Of a stretch of DNA of 64,000 nt, positions 31,001 to 40,949 are shown piece after piece. This DNA comes from Gnetum montanum (taxonomy: Eukaryota; Streptophyta; Gnetopsida; Gnetales; Gnetaceae). Location: the NCBI GenBank assembly GCA_015680685.1, contig MNCI01028403.1:334669-398668 (forward strand). Reading direction: 5' to 3'. Both the position numbers and the translations under genes were made by a program. Every line of letters starts with the position of its first letter. Position 1 is the first letter of the stretch. A model generated the notes under the pieces. The model saw only the letters and a list, made by a program, of their open reading frames with translations. It did not search any database and was not told the DNA's origin.

Positions 31001-32200
31001 AGTTTTATTTTGTAATTTCTTGGTTCATTGGTTCTTAATAGCAATGGCTTTAACTCCAAAGCTAGTGTTGGATCATAATAGCAAACTATTCCGATCCAAC
31101 AAATATGGTACATCATTTTCATGAAATTTCTTTAGTAAGCTCACATGAAAAACTAGATGAATTTTTAAGGTTGTTAGAAGATTCAATCGATATGCTACTT
31201 CATCAATTCTTCAAATATTTCAAAAGTTCCACAAAATCGAGTTGCCAATTTAGTATATTTTCCCAATTTAAGAGAACTTTTGGTAGGTTTTACTCTTAGT
31301 AATACTTGATCTCCTGTTTACAATTCTTTTTTAAGTCGATGTTGATCTACATATCCTTTATATTTATCTTGAGTAGCTTGTAAATTTTTTTTAACTCTTG
31401 TGAAATTTTTTTCCATTATTTTCATTTCTTCTTCCTTCCATTACATTCTTAAGGTTGGATTTCCCAGGTTAGTGGTGTACGACAATCACATTCATATACT
31501 ACTTCAAATGGTGTTCGATGTATGGAACCTTGATAATTGTTATTATAGGAACATTTTTCCAGATGCAAATAATTCTCCCACATTTTTAGTCTACTCTTGA
31601 CATAGCTTCGTAGGATATCTTTTAATATTCTATTTACATGTTTTGTTTGTCCATCGGTCTCAAGGTGATAAGCTATGCTAAATTTCAACTGGGTTTGAAG
31701 TTCTTTGAAGAAAGTTTTTTATAATTTGGATATGAACTTGGGATCTTTGTTCGAAGTGATAGATTTTGGACAACCATGTAATCAAAATACTTCACATAAA
31801 CATTTTTGGGCTACTTCTTCTTCTATGTGCCATCTACAAAAATTGAGTCATTTCCCATTTCCGTTATTGAGTCATTTCCTGTTTCGGTTATTGAGTCATT
31901 TCCCATTTCAGTTTTTGACAATCTTATAATGAAATCCATAGCGATATTTTCCCATTTCTAGGTTGGGACTTCCAGAGGTTCTAATCCATTGGGTTTCCTC
32001 CATTCAGCTTTTATTCTTTGACATGTTGGAAAATTTTTAATGTATGAGCACATATCATTCTTTATTCTAAGCGAAAAATAAGATTTGCAAATTACCATAT
32101 AGGTCTTAATATAACCTAGGTGTACTATGTATGGTACTTTGTGCGCTTCACACAACAACCTAAGTCTCCAATTTCCTTCTGGTATACATACTCTTTGTCA
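31000..32200 (-). pseudogene. Element D integrase, decayed
   Basis: N-terminal zinc-binding part (32158-31958): HLGYIKTY, then YIKNFPTCQRIKAEWRKPNG, matching HxGxxKT and CxxCQRxKAE of gypsy integrase. The core begins ENIAMDFIIRLSKTEMGNDS with the first catalytic Asp. Next comes a threefold 8-residue repeat (31842-31913). Then ITSNKDPKFISKL gives the second Asp, and FSIAYHLETDGQTKHVNRIL (31688 and below) the conserved AYHPQTDGQTExxN segment with the catalytic Glu changed to Lys. NNNYQGSIHRTPFEVVY and CRTPL follow. The C-terminal region to about 31000 is only partly legible (LAPRFCGTFEI-like). Stops break the frame. Confidence 0.85.
31842..31913 (-). repeat. In-frame 24-bp tandem triplication inside the integrase
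   Basis: Three units starting attgagtcatttcc at 31842, 31866 and 31890. In minus sense each encodes (E)(M/T)GNDSIT; a single copy (KGNDSIxV) is normal at this place in the integrase core. Confidence 0.92.
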
Positions 32201-32249
32201 TTTTATCAATAAACTATTGGAGGTAAGTTGGTATTGAGGCTCATAGGAA

Positions 32250-32660
32250 ATATTGGTTAAAATATTTTTAAAATAAGGATCTTCTTTTATTTATTCCTTA
32301 ATTTCTTCTTCCATAGTGGTCGTTACCACACCTATCAATAGGTTCCACATTCGACTAAGGGCATTAGCTACCACATTTTTGTTATTGGGAATATATTTGA
32401 TTTGAAAATCATATTTAGCCAATAATTATATCCATCACCTTTGATGAGTATTTAAAATAGGCTATGTTTGCAAATACTTTAAACTTTTATGATCTTTTTT
32501 AGTACAAACCTTTTTCCACAAAGATAATGTCTCCAGACTTTTAGAGCATTAACAATTGCTAGTAATTCTGAATCATGGGTTGAGTAATTTACCTTGGCTC
32601 CTCATAATTTATGAGATTCATAACATACCACTTTATCTTCTTGTGAAATAACTACACCAA
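32250..32660 (-). pseudogene. Element D RNase H, decayed
   Basis: Minus-strand reading after the thumb: EDKVVCYESHKL, VNYSTHDSELLAIVNALKVW, then RHYL. This matches the gypsy RNase H pattern (xVIAYxSRxL, NYxTHDxELxAVVxALKxWRHYL). One stop and a frame shift are visible. The integrase follows on the left, so this is the normal position for RNase H in a chromovirus. Confidence 0.75.
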
Positions 32661-33560
32661 TTCATATTCCATAGGCATTCATGGATACTTCAAATGGTAA
32701 TTCTTCATCTGGAATTCTCAAAATAAGTGTTGTTGTAAGTAGAATCTTTAATCTAAAAAAAGATTCCCTACATTTTTCATCAAACTTGAACACACATTTC
32801 TCCTGCAAAAGGTCAGTCAATGGGGCTACCAAGATAGAATAATCTTTAATGAAATGTTGATAAAAATTGGCTAAACCTAAGAAGTTGCAAGCCACTATAA
32901 CATCTTTTAATTCAAGCTAGTCTCGGATCGTACTAATTTTTGTTGGATCTACTTGTAATCCATTCTTAGAAACTATATGTCCTAAGCATTATACTTCTTT
33001 CTTAAAGAATTCACATTTACTCAATTTAGCTTTTAGTTGATGCTCTTTAAAATTCCCATTGTAATTTTCAAATGTTTGACATGTGCTTCTCTTAATGTAT
33101 AATAAATAAGTATATCATCTATAAATACTATAACAAATTGATCAAGATACTCATGAAAAATATTATTCATTAATGCCATGTATGTTGTAGGTACATTACT
33201 TAATCCAAATGGCATCACAAAAAATTCATATAACCCATATTTGGTTCTAAAAGTAGTTTTCTCAATATCTTTCTCCTTAATCATTATTTGGTCATAACCT
33301 AATTTTAAATCAATCTTTGAGAAATAACATGCACCCATAAGTTGATCAAACAAATCATCGATCCTAAGCAAAGGGATAAGTATTTTTAATCATCACTTTA
33401 TTCAATGCTTTATAATCAATGCATAATCTTAGTGTACCATCTTTCTTTTTATTGAATAAGACTAGTGCACCCCAAGGTGATATGCTAGGTCTAATTTTTT
33501 CCTTTTTCCAACAATTGGTCTAATTGTGCTTTTAATTCTCTTAATTTAAAGGTAGAAAAT
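32661..33560 (-). pseudogene. Element D reverse transcriptase, decayed
   Basis: Reads [31 protein letters not shown], then [35 protein letters not shown] and [13 protein letters not shown] (catalytic FIDD present, 33371-33033). The thumb/connection LGLANFYQHFIKDYS and APLTDLL follows at 32895-32662. Close to the chromovirus (Tekay/Reina/CRM-like) RT consensus. Stops at the palm-finger boundary and between RT and thumb make it inactive. Confidence 0.9.
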
Positions 33561-34261
33561 CTATAAGGGGCTTTTGAAATAGGTTTTATACCAAGAAAAA
33601 TATTAACGACATGCTCAATGGTTCTTTTTGGGGGTAGTTCTTTAGTTTCACCAAATACTGAATCTTTAAATTCCTTAAGCTCTTTCGGGATCTCAATACC
33701 TGAAGATCTTTGAGGTTGGGTTACTTTAACAACCAACATCATAGAACCTTTTTTTACTAATCTTTTATCTTGTTTAATAGTTATCATATAGATTTTATTT
33801 ATTGTTTCTACCCCCATTAGAACCCTAACTCCATCAGTGGTTGGGACTTTTAAAATACAAGTTCCAAAGTGAGTAGTAATATCAAATTTTTGGAGGAAAG
33901 ACATTCCTAAAATTGCATCAACATCACCTAGTTCAAATTTGAAAAACTCATCAATGAAAGACATTTTTTGCAAGTTAAAGTTAATTTCTCCATACCTGGT
34001 ATGCTTGCTCATAGTCGTTCCATCTACCAATTTTATCTTAATGATTTTCTTGGAAGGTAAACTTGATTTCAATAAATTAATTAACTTTAGAGAGATAAAG
34101 TTATCACTAGCACCACTATTAATCAAAAATTTAATTTTTTTACCTTTGATTGAACCTTCAAAAATTAGTAAAGCAAATTGAAATTTACACAAACCTAATT
34201 TAGTTGATGCAAATATCTTCTTTATAGCTATGGTAGTGGTTGGAATTTTTCCTTTCTTCAT
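33491..34261 (-). pseudogene. Element D protease with RT entry
   Basis: A 256-codon open frame, the longest open stretch of element D. Protease at residues about 30-125: IKFLINSGASDNFISLKLI with the active DSGAS changed to NSGAS, then LVDGTTMSKHTRYGE, then DAILGMSFLQKFD (the flap and ILGMxWL motif). A linker follows, then the RT entry LPPKRTIEHVVNIFLGIKP and [20 protein letters not shown] (consensus LPPxRxxDHxIxLxPGxxP, PYRxSPxExxELKxQLxELL). The open frame ends at the RT fingers. Confidence 0.88.
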
Positions 34262-34269
34262 GTTTGTGT

Positions 34270-35420
34270 TGGGTTTTTCATTTTTGATTTAGTTGGTCCT
34301 TGGTATTTTTGTTTAAAATTTTGGGTAGTCTCATTTGAAATGATCTTCACCACAAACAAAAAATCTTAATCCTGATCGAGCTTTTTTTATTGTTGTCTCC
34401 TCTAGCATTGCTTGTGGAAAGGTAGTTTGTCAAAGAGTTTCTTGTTGAAGGGTAGCTCATATTTGATTCAATTCCTCATAATCCTTAGCAATTCTAGATG
34501 CTTCATCAATGGTTTGAAGATTATGGACTTGTGTTTTGGGACACAGTTGAGCATGTAGTCCTCCAATGAATTTTGAAGCTAATTCTCCCTCATCCTGGTA
34601 ACTTACATACTAAGAAAGATCATAGAATTCCTTCTAATAATCATCTATGAATCACCTTTCCAACCATAGAAATTAAATATCATTTTTCAGTCTTTGAGAA
34701 AAGAATCAAGAATGAATTTCTATTTAAAAATTTGACAAAAATTAAGTCAATTTGTAATCAAACCTTGAGATCTCACTCCATTCCACCATGTTGTCATAAG
34801 TCCTCTTAAATACAAGGAGATAACTTCTAAATGTTCATGGCTTGACAAATTCAATATATCGAAGTAATTTTTCATTATATCAAGCCAATTCTTAGCTTAG
34901 CACTAGATCCAGGGGCTCCATCATAATGATCTAATTTTACTTTCTTAGCATTAACTTGTGTCAATGATTCTCTAGGTGAATTAAACTAGTTCCCATATCC
35001 CTCACCTTTGGTTGCAATTCTAAAACCTACAAGAGGGATTCTGGTATTTTTTCCATTAGCAAGTAGAGGTTGTGTTTGATGTGGATCCTTAGGAGGAGTT
35101 TGATCTTGATCTTGATGTTTTTCCTTAGGTAGATCGTAGGTAGGATTTGAAGGCTGAATGAGATGGTCAGTTAATTATTTGATGGAGTTTACAAAGGAAT
35201 CCATCTTTTCTTGCACGTTTGATCTTTTATCCCCTAAACTTTGGGACAATTTCCTAAATTCATTAGACATATTATGTATGTCTATCCATAACCCATGGTT
35301 TGAGTGTTGAAGTTCTTCGTGGACACCCTTGATCTCATTAATTTGATCTTCAAGGGCATTCATCTGGTCATTGACTCAGGCTTTCATTTCTCTCCAGTTT
35401 ATTCTTTAGGTTCTTGACAT
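34270..35420 (-). pseudogene. Element D Gag, decayed
   Basis: N-terminal coiled-coil stretch MNALEDQINEIKGVHEELQ (35363-35175), a Pro/Gln-rich linker, then VKLDHYDGAPG, NYFDI, HEHLEVISLYLRGL and a WWN-like turn near 34790 (capsid-like pattern ending in AxxWW). Then FYDLSQYV, DEGELASKFIGGLHAQLCPK and FFVCGEDHFK near 34350, which is the remnant of the single CCHC knuckle. Multiple frame breaks. Confidence 0.72.
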
Positions 35421-37250
35421 CGATAAGTTGAAGAAATTAGGTATGTTTAGAATCCTTAGCTTCTATGACTCTTTTTATGGGTCTTGAAATTGATAGCTAG
35501 TTTGCGAAGAAGTTGAAACTATCACAGATCTCTTATCAAGTACCAAATCCTAATTATTTTTGAGACTAGGAACAATGAATTAAATGCTAATTTTCTATAA
35601 TAAAAAAGCTAAATTTGACCATTCCATTAAGTTCAAAAGGTACAAATATGTTGAAATTGATTTTTATTTGGTTAGAAATAGACTCCAGATTCAAAATTTA
35701 TAGCTATTTTAAGTTTACAAAACTTTCATGTTTTCCAAGACTTCCTAAGAGGTCATCCATCCCAGTTCTACTTTAGGATGTACATGCTTAATGAAAAAAA
35801 TTTTATTTCTCTTGTTACTGCAACACCAATTTGAATTTTTGTAAATAATTAAGTGCATTTTCTATTTAAACTAACAATTATGGCGCAAAAAGAAATGTTG
35901 AACTTTATCCATCAATTGATGAGAATTTCAAAATTCTTGATAATTATCAGAAAAATTTCAATTTTTTTATCAATTGATGGATGACCTATTCTAGGGTTCG
36001 CATGATCCTCTTTTGCACCAACACAACTAGTTGTGTGATCCCTATAGCTTGTTTTAGGGCTAGCACATGGACAGGAAATTATTGGCAATATCCAAAGGTA
36101 GCGATTGGTGACACTAAAGGCAGTGATTGGTGGTGCTAAAGGTAGTTATAAGTGACACTGGAGGTAGTGATTGGTAGTGCTAAAGGTAGTGATCGGTAGC
36201 AGTAGAGGCATTTATCAGTAGTGCTAAAGGTACTGATCGGTGGTGTGCACAGTAAGTAGTAGGCAAGTGACAAGCGAGCAACAGTATTAGGCATGGCATG
36301 GTGTGGGCAGGTGGGGCACAACGTAGTGTAGGTGATGCAGTGTGGATAGGCACAGCATAAAGTGATATGGTGTGGCACAACAAGATGTAGTATGTTGTTG
36401 GTGCCCTTTAGTGGTCCTACCATGGTGCCTAGTAGATAAGTAGAGTAGAACACATGCAGAGGTTTCTTTCCCCTATGGTAGAGCCTACCCTTTTTCCATA
36501 GGTGGTCGTGATGCCTCGTAGTAGGACCACATGGCCAAGATGAGAAGAGGTGTCAGGGTTTCGAAAAGGCCAACAAAGAGTAGTAGGTGATAGTAAGCAT
36601 AGTGTTGGTAGGCATGCCATCACAACAAATGCATGGTAAAGGGCTTAGAGGTTCCCTTTGGGGCTTGCCCAAGGGCTAGTCTTTTATAGTCACAGCCTTG
36701 TCATGGTTGACTATGATTGGCTATGACTGGTCGTAGAAATTTCCTTTTAAAGTATCTTTTAATAAAGAATATTAGGGGTTTGAGTTTGAATCCAAGACCT
36801 CCTTCTTTGTTTTTTTTTTTAGATTTTAAAATTAAAAAAATGCATTTTTATTCTTTTTGATATATATATATATATTTAATCTTCATGTAACCCAAGAATT
36901 ACCATATCTTTCAAACTATAAGTCAAATTTTGATGAAATGGGTATTTTTGGAATTGTTTTAGAGAGCACTTTGAGTTAAACTACATATAATTTCACTTTA
37001 GTGAACATAAAAATCATAAAATACAAAAAATTAAATGTTAGCTTTTTCATTAAAAAGTATACGTTAGCTTTTATTAGATCTTTGGTTATCTAAAGTTATA
37101 ACATTATCTTTTCTTTTACTAAGATTTTTATTATTGTACTATAAATATGAGAAGAAGGATAATTTTCCCATCACAACTCAATATTAGTAGAAAATTAATA
37201 GTATAGAAGCTTGAAGATTCTCTATCATAAAGAATTCTAACCATCTTTAT
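35421..37250. other. Element D extra interior segment: AT-rich, with a minisatellite
   Basis: No gene. Holds the short tandem block at 36090-36245, a CA-rich stretch at 36250-36620 with only shadow open frames, and a (TA)n tract near 36861-36876. Confidence 0.45.
36090..36245. repeat. Degenerate minisatellite, unit about 22-33 bp
   Basis: Repeated variants of ggtagtgattggtagtgctaaa with ggtgacact alternating, about six units, strongly diverged. Confidence 0.8.
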
Positions 37251-37251
37251 C

Positions 37252-39441
37252 ATGGCTTCCAAACATTAGACTTCACCTCAAACTCCTTCAAGCAACTCTC
37301 TATTGTCTAATATTATTTTACGTCAAAATAATGTACTCTCTGTTTATGATTGTGTTCATATTTTACTTGGAAAGGAGGGTTTTCAATACCTTACCACTCC
37401 TAGGTTAGCTAATTTACTTTTTTTTCCAATTTTTAAACTCTTCCATTGCAATGGTATTCTTATGGAATGGTATGAATAGTACAATAGCAAAAAAAGTTCT
37501 ACTTCCCATTTAGTTTTTGGAGCAATAACAATCCTTATTTTTGATATTCAAGTAGCATGAGTTTTTTAGGAAGGAGAGGATCTTTTAATTTTGTCAACTT
37601 ATTCCCAAAAATTTAAAACCTTTTGTAAGAAGGAATTATTTGATTATGTTACTGATTCTACCATTAGCAAAAGCCAATCTATTCATGAAGATTTCAATAA
37701 TGAGGCTCACATTGATTTATGTTTATTTATTAATACTAAGGTTCTATGGTATAGAAAACAAGCCAATATTGGTTGTTATTCTATTTTCATAATTCATGAT
37801 GCCATAACTAGTAGAATTTGACTGGTCATTGTCTTGTTTTTTTGCCTGGTATAATGTCATGGCTGAAATTACTATTGTCCAACAAAATATTTCTAAATGC
37901 TATACCCTATGTTGTATACCCTTGATCATGTGTATGACCATAAGTTATGATTATCCAAAAAAAAAAACTTTTTACTTGTTAGAATCCCTAATTATGCCCT
38001 AAATTTCTTAAAGATGAGAACAATGAGTAAGATTATGGATGCTAAGAAATGTCAACTAGCTTTACGACATGCTCAGAATCAAGAAGAAATTAATGAGGTA
38101 TTTTTCATGTTCTTATTATTTACTTTTTTGTTAATTATTTTTTTATTTGATGTCTTTTGATACTGCAATATACGCTATAGAATGAACTAATGTAGTGTAC
38201 TGGAGTTGCATAGGTTGAAGAAGTTCAAGGTACTTCGACCTTTGGTATGGTTCAATCACAAGAATAGATCACACTTTCAACTCCCAAGGTATATATTTTA
38301 AATATAATTTAATTTTTTTAATGTCTTATCTATATATTTGTTTTTTTATAATAAATTTCTCTTTTTTTATAGAGGCAACATACTAGGCAAACTTTTGGTG
38401 GTCCAATAGCTATAAGGCAACATACTTAACAACAAGCTCAACAACAACCCCAAAAAACTTGGTAGAGTTCAAGGCAAGATAAGGAAAAGCAACTAGAGGT
38501 AAGTTTTAGTTATTTAAAGGTTTGAACACTTCCCTCTTTCCTTTGTATAATGTTTATTTTCTTTTGTTGTAGAGGTCTATAGAGTGACAATACTTTAATT
38601 GAGAGATGGATAGAGATGATGTAGGTGCTACTTCTGCACAACCTTACATTTCACCACCCAGATCACTAGTCATGCTTTCTTTTTTTGTGATACCTAGAAG
38701 TGGTTCTCTTCCACAGGTAGCACCAACATTATTTTTTGAGTTTGTTCTAGTGATTTCTTCTTTCTCTATTTAGGATCTTCTTATTCAATGGAAAAAATAG
38801 TAGCGACAACTGAAGAAGAACTTGTGCTTCTTCAGTGCATTAGTCAATAAATCTTTGATAATAACCCTATTCTATTCATGAGAGTGTCTATCATCTATGA
38901 GAGTCTTAGTCATTCAACTTCAAGGTAAATTATGATTTAATACAAGTTAGAGTTCCATCACCTTTGCATCCAATTCTTGAGGATGCTCCAAATACTATAA
39001 AAGATCTGGAGCAACTGTTAAGAGAATTGAAAAGTGCAACATGCTATGCTCACCATCTAGAGACTCATGAATGGTTCCTCTAAATTAACAATGATCAATT
39101 TCAGGTAATACTTTTCTTTTCTCTCTTTCTTTTTGGTATTTGTTTGTTGATTTACTCATAGCTCATAATTTAAATCTTTGTTTCTACAAAAAAAGGAGAA
39201 GGAATGATAAAGGAACATGGATGATTAAACAATACAGATAGATATGTTAAAGATCCAACATAAAATAAAGGAGGAATTAGTAGTTGTAGCAAGACATGCA
39301 ACCAAATATATCAAAAAATTGTGTAATAGACTAGCTGGATGCAAAGTAGGGTTTAGTAAGGTAGATGCTACTGCTAAAGAGAAAGAATCCAAATGGAAGA
39401 TAGTCATAGATCTTCTAGGATTGTTTAGTCATAACAAATAG
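37252..39441 (+). pseudogene. Intron-bearing gene remnant, antisense to element D
   Basis: Plus-strand reading from ATG at 37252 runs about 190 codons with four stops (NVLSVYDCVHILLGKEGFQY, GEDLLILSTYSQKFKTFCKK, ending HDAITSRI). It continues from about 37980 through short exon-like pieces separated by AT-rich stretches with good splice edges: 38289-38372 (aag|gtatat ... ttttatag|agg), 38500-38573 (gag|gtaagt ... ttgttgtag|agg), 39105-39195 (cag|gtaata ... aaaaag|gag), and probably from 38098. Later exons are Gln/Lys-rich and end with a 65-codon stretch at 39244-39441. I do not recognise the protein. It lies between the primer site and Gag of element D on the opposite strand, so it is either captured host sequence or a later insertion. 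Confidence 0.5.
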
Positions 39442-39670
39442 TCATAGTTACCTTCCTTACATTTTTCCCATTCTGCTTCTTTTCCCTATTCTTCCTTTTT
39501 TATATCCTACTTAGATGTACTTCCTCTCACTTCTTCTTAACTATAGAATAAAATAAAATAATATTTTATTCCATTTTGTTATTTAGCTTAAATTTACTTA
39601 TATTCTATAATAATAATAATAATAATAATAAAATAAATTTTTTCTTCCACTTTGGTTCTAAATCATGGTT

Positions 39671-39685
39671 AGCTATAATACCAAA
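39671..39685 (-). promoter_or_regulatory. Element D primer-binding site (tRNA-iMet type)
   Basis: In minus sense TTTGGTATTATAGCT directly follows the LTR end. The usual plant site is TGGTATCAGAGC, so the match is good apart from substitutions. Confidence 0.8.
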
Positions 39686-39744
39686 TGTGACATCCCATTC
39701 CTCGATGATGTAAAAATATGATCACTTAATTTATTGCATTCATT
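39686..39744 (-). repeat. Element D 5' LTR, start only
   Basis: 59 bases matching 30192-30250. The remaining ~450 bases would lie in the gap. Confidence 0.85.
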
Positions 39745-40347
39745 NNNNNNNNNNNNNNNNNNNNNNNNNNNNNNNNNNNNNNNNNNNNNNNNNNNNNNNN
39801 NNNNNNNNNNNNNNNNNNNNNNNNNNNNNNNNNNNNNNNNNNNNNNNNNNNNNNNNNNNNNNNNNNNNNNNNNNNNNNNNNNNNNNNNNNNNNNNNNNNN
39901 NNNNNNNNNNNNNNNNNNNNNNNNNNNNNNNNNNNNNNNNNNNNNNNNNNNNNNNNNNNNNNNNNNNNNNNNNNNNNNNNNNNNNNNNNNNNNNNNNNNN
40001 NNNNNNNNNNNNNNNNNNNNNNNNNNNNNNNNNNNNNNNNNNNNNNNNNNNNNNNNNNNNNNNNNNNNNNNNNNNNNNNNNNNNNNNNNNNNNNNNNNNN
40101 NNNNNNNNNNNNNNNNNNNNNNNNNNNNNNNNNNNNNNNNNNNNNNNNNNNNNNNNNNNNNNNNNNNNNNNNNNNNNNNNNNNNNNNNNNNNNNNNNNNN
40201 NNNNNNNNNNNNNNNNNNNNNNNNNNNNNNNNNNNNNNNNNNNNNNNNNNNNNNNNNNNNNNNNNNNNNNNNNNNNNNNNNNNNNNNNNNNNNNNNNNNN
40301 NNNNNNNNNNNNNNNNNNNNNNNNNNNNNNNNNNNNNNNNNNNNNNN
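39745..40347. other. Assembly gap (603 N)
   Basis: Run of Ns between the 5' LTR of D and the 5' LTR of E. Confidence 1.
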
Positions 40348-40824
40348 TCATCATTGCAACATTCACTTAGATTAGTTTTTGTTGCTTAATTTATTTAATA
40401 CCTTCTTTAGTTAATTCAATTTATTGTTATTTAATTTTCCTATCATTAAGTAGAATGTGTACACCTTAGTAATAAGGATTTAAGTGCCAATACTTGGCAT
40501 GCCTAGCAATAATCCCATGAAGTCCAAGATGTGTATGGATACCATTTCCATAGGCTAATTTGGATTTTGCTTCCATTATTAGTTTAATAAATTTATCTTT
40601 TCTTTTATCAGGAGTAACATAGAATTAGGACAACATCATATGCCTCACTTTGGACTAAATCATATGTGACAAAGCCACTACTAGTCCAGGTGGGAAGACA
40701 ATGAACTACGATCAATGTATAATTATCTAGGTGCTACAACTGGTCCATCCACAAAGTTTGACCAGATCATGCATAAATACTTGTATTTGTATGGTTGATC
40801 ATAAGGGTATCTCATCACTCATCA
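40348..40824 (+). repeat. Element E 5' LTR, 3' part
   Basis: Matches the right part of 48185-48996 (tcatcattg..., gaatgtgtacacctta, catatgcctcact, ...actcatca). Its U3 part with the promoter is in the gap. Confidence 0.88.
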
Positions 40825-40843
40825 TTGGTGTCGTTGTCGAGGA
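40825..40843 (+). promoter_or_regulatory. Element E primer-binding site (tRNA-Asp type)
   Basis: TTGGTGTCGTTGTCGAGGA directly after the LTR; C-to-T changes relative to the tRNA-Asp expectation TGGCGCCGTTGCCGGGG. Confidence 0.82.
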
Positions 40844-40949
40844 TGGCGCTAGTTATCTAGATTAGTTATATTATGCAATATCGTTGTAAAAGGATACTAA
40901 CAATATATCTTTCGAGAAGTATTCAAACACACACCAAAAATTGTCAATA

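Larger units (their letters stand above)
30192..39744 (-). mobile_element. Element D: chromovirus-like Ty3/gypsy element, right LTR cut by the gap
   Basis: Minus orientation. 3' LTR 30192-30700; integrase, RNase H, RT, protease and Gag follow in canonical order from 31000 to 35420 (reading right to left). A tRNA-iMet type primer site at 39671-39685 abuts the start of the 5' LTR (39686, same tgtgacatc edge). The interior is about 9 kb, roughly 4 kb more than the coding part needs. The excess (35430-39670) holds minisatellite and an antisense, intron-bearing gene remnant. All coding parts have stops. Confidence 0.85.

Noticed and set aside
35536-35557. Primer-site-like phrase (TTTGGTACTTGATAAGAG in minus sense) as the start of element D
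   Set aside because: No LTR edge lies next to it; the site at 39671-39685 abuts a proven LTR start and matches the tRNA-iMet pattern better. The phrase can also be read as Gag N-terminal coding text.
36136-36623. Minus-strand open frames rich in Cys, His, Leu and Thr (36136-36453, 36180-36383, 36429-36623)
   Set aside because: They overlap in different frames and reflect the CA/TG-rich minisatellite neighbourhood; no domain.
39734-40375. Open frames of about 210 codons across the second gap
   Set aside because: Almost wholly N; an artefact of translating the gap.
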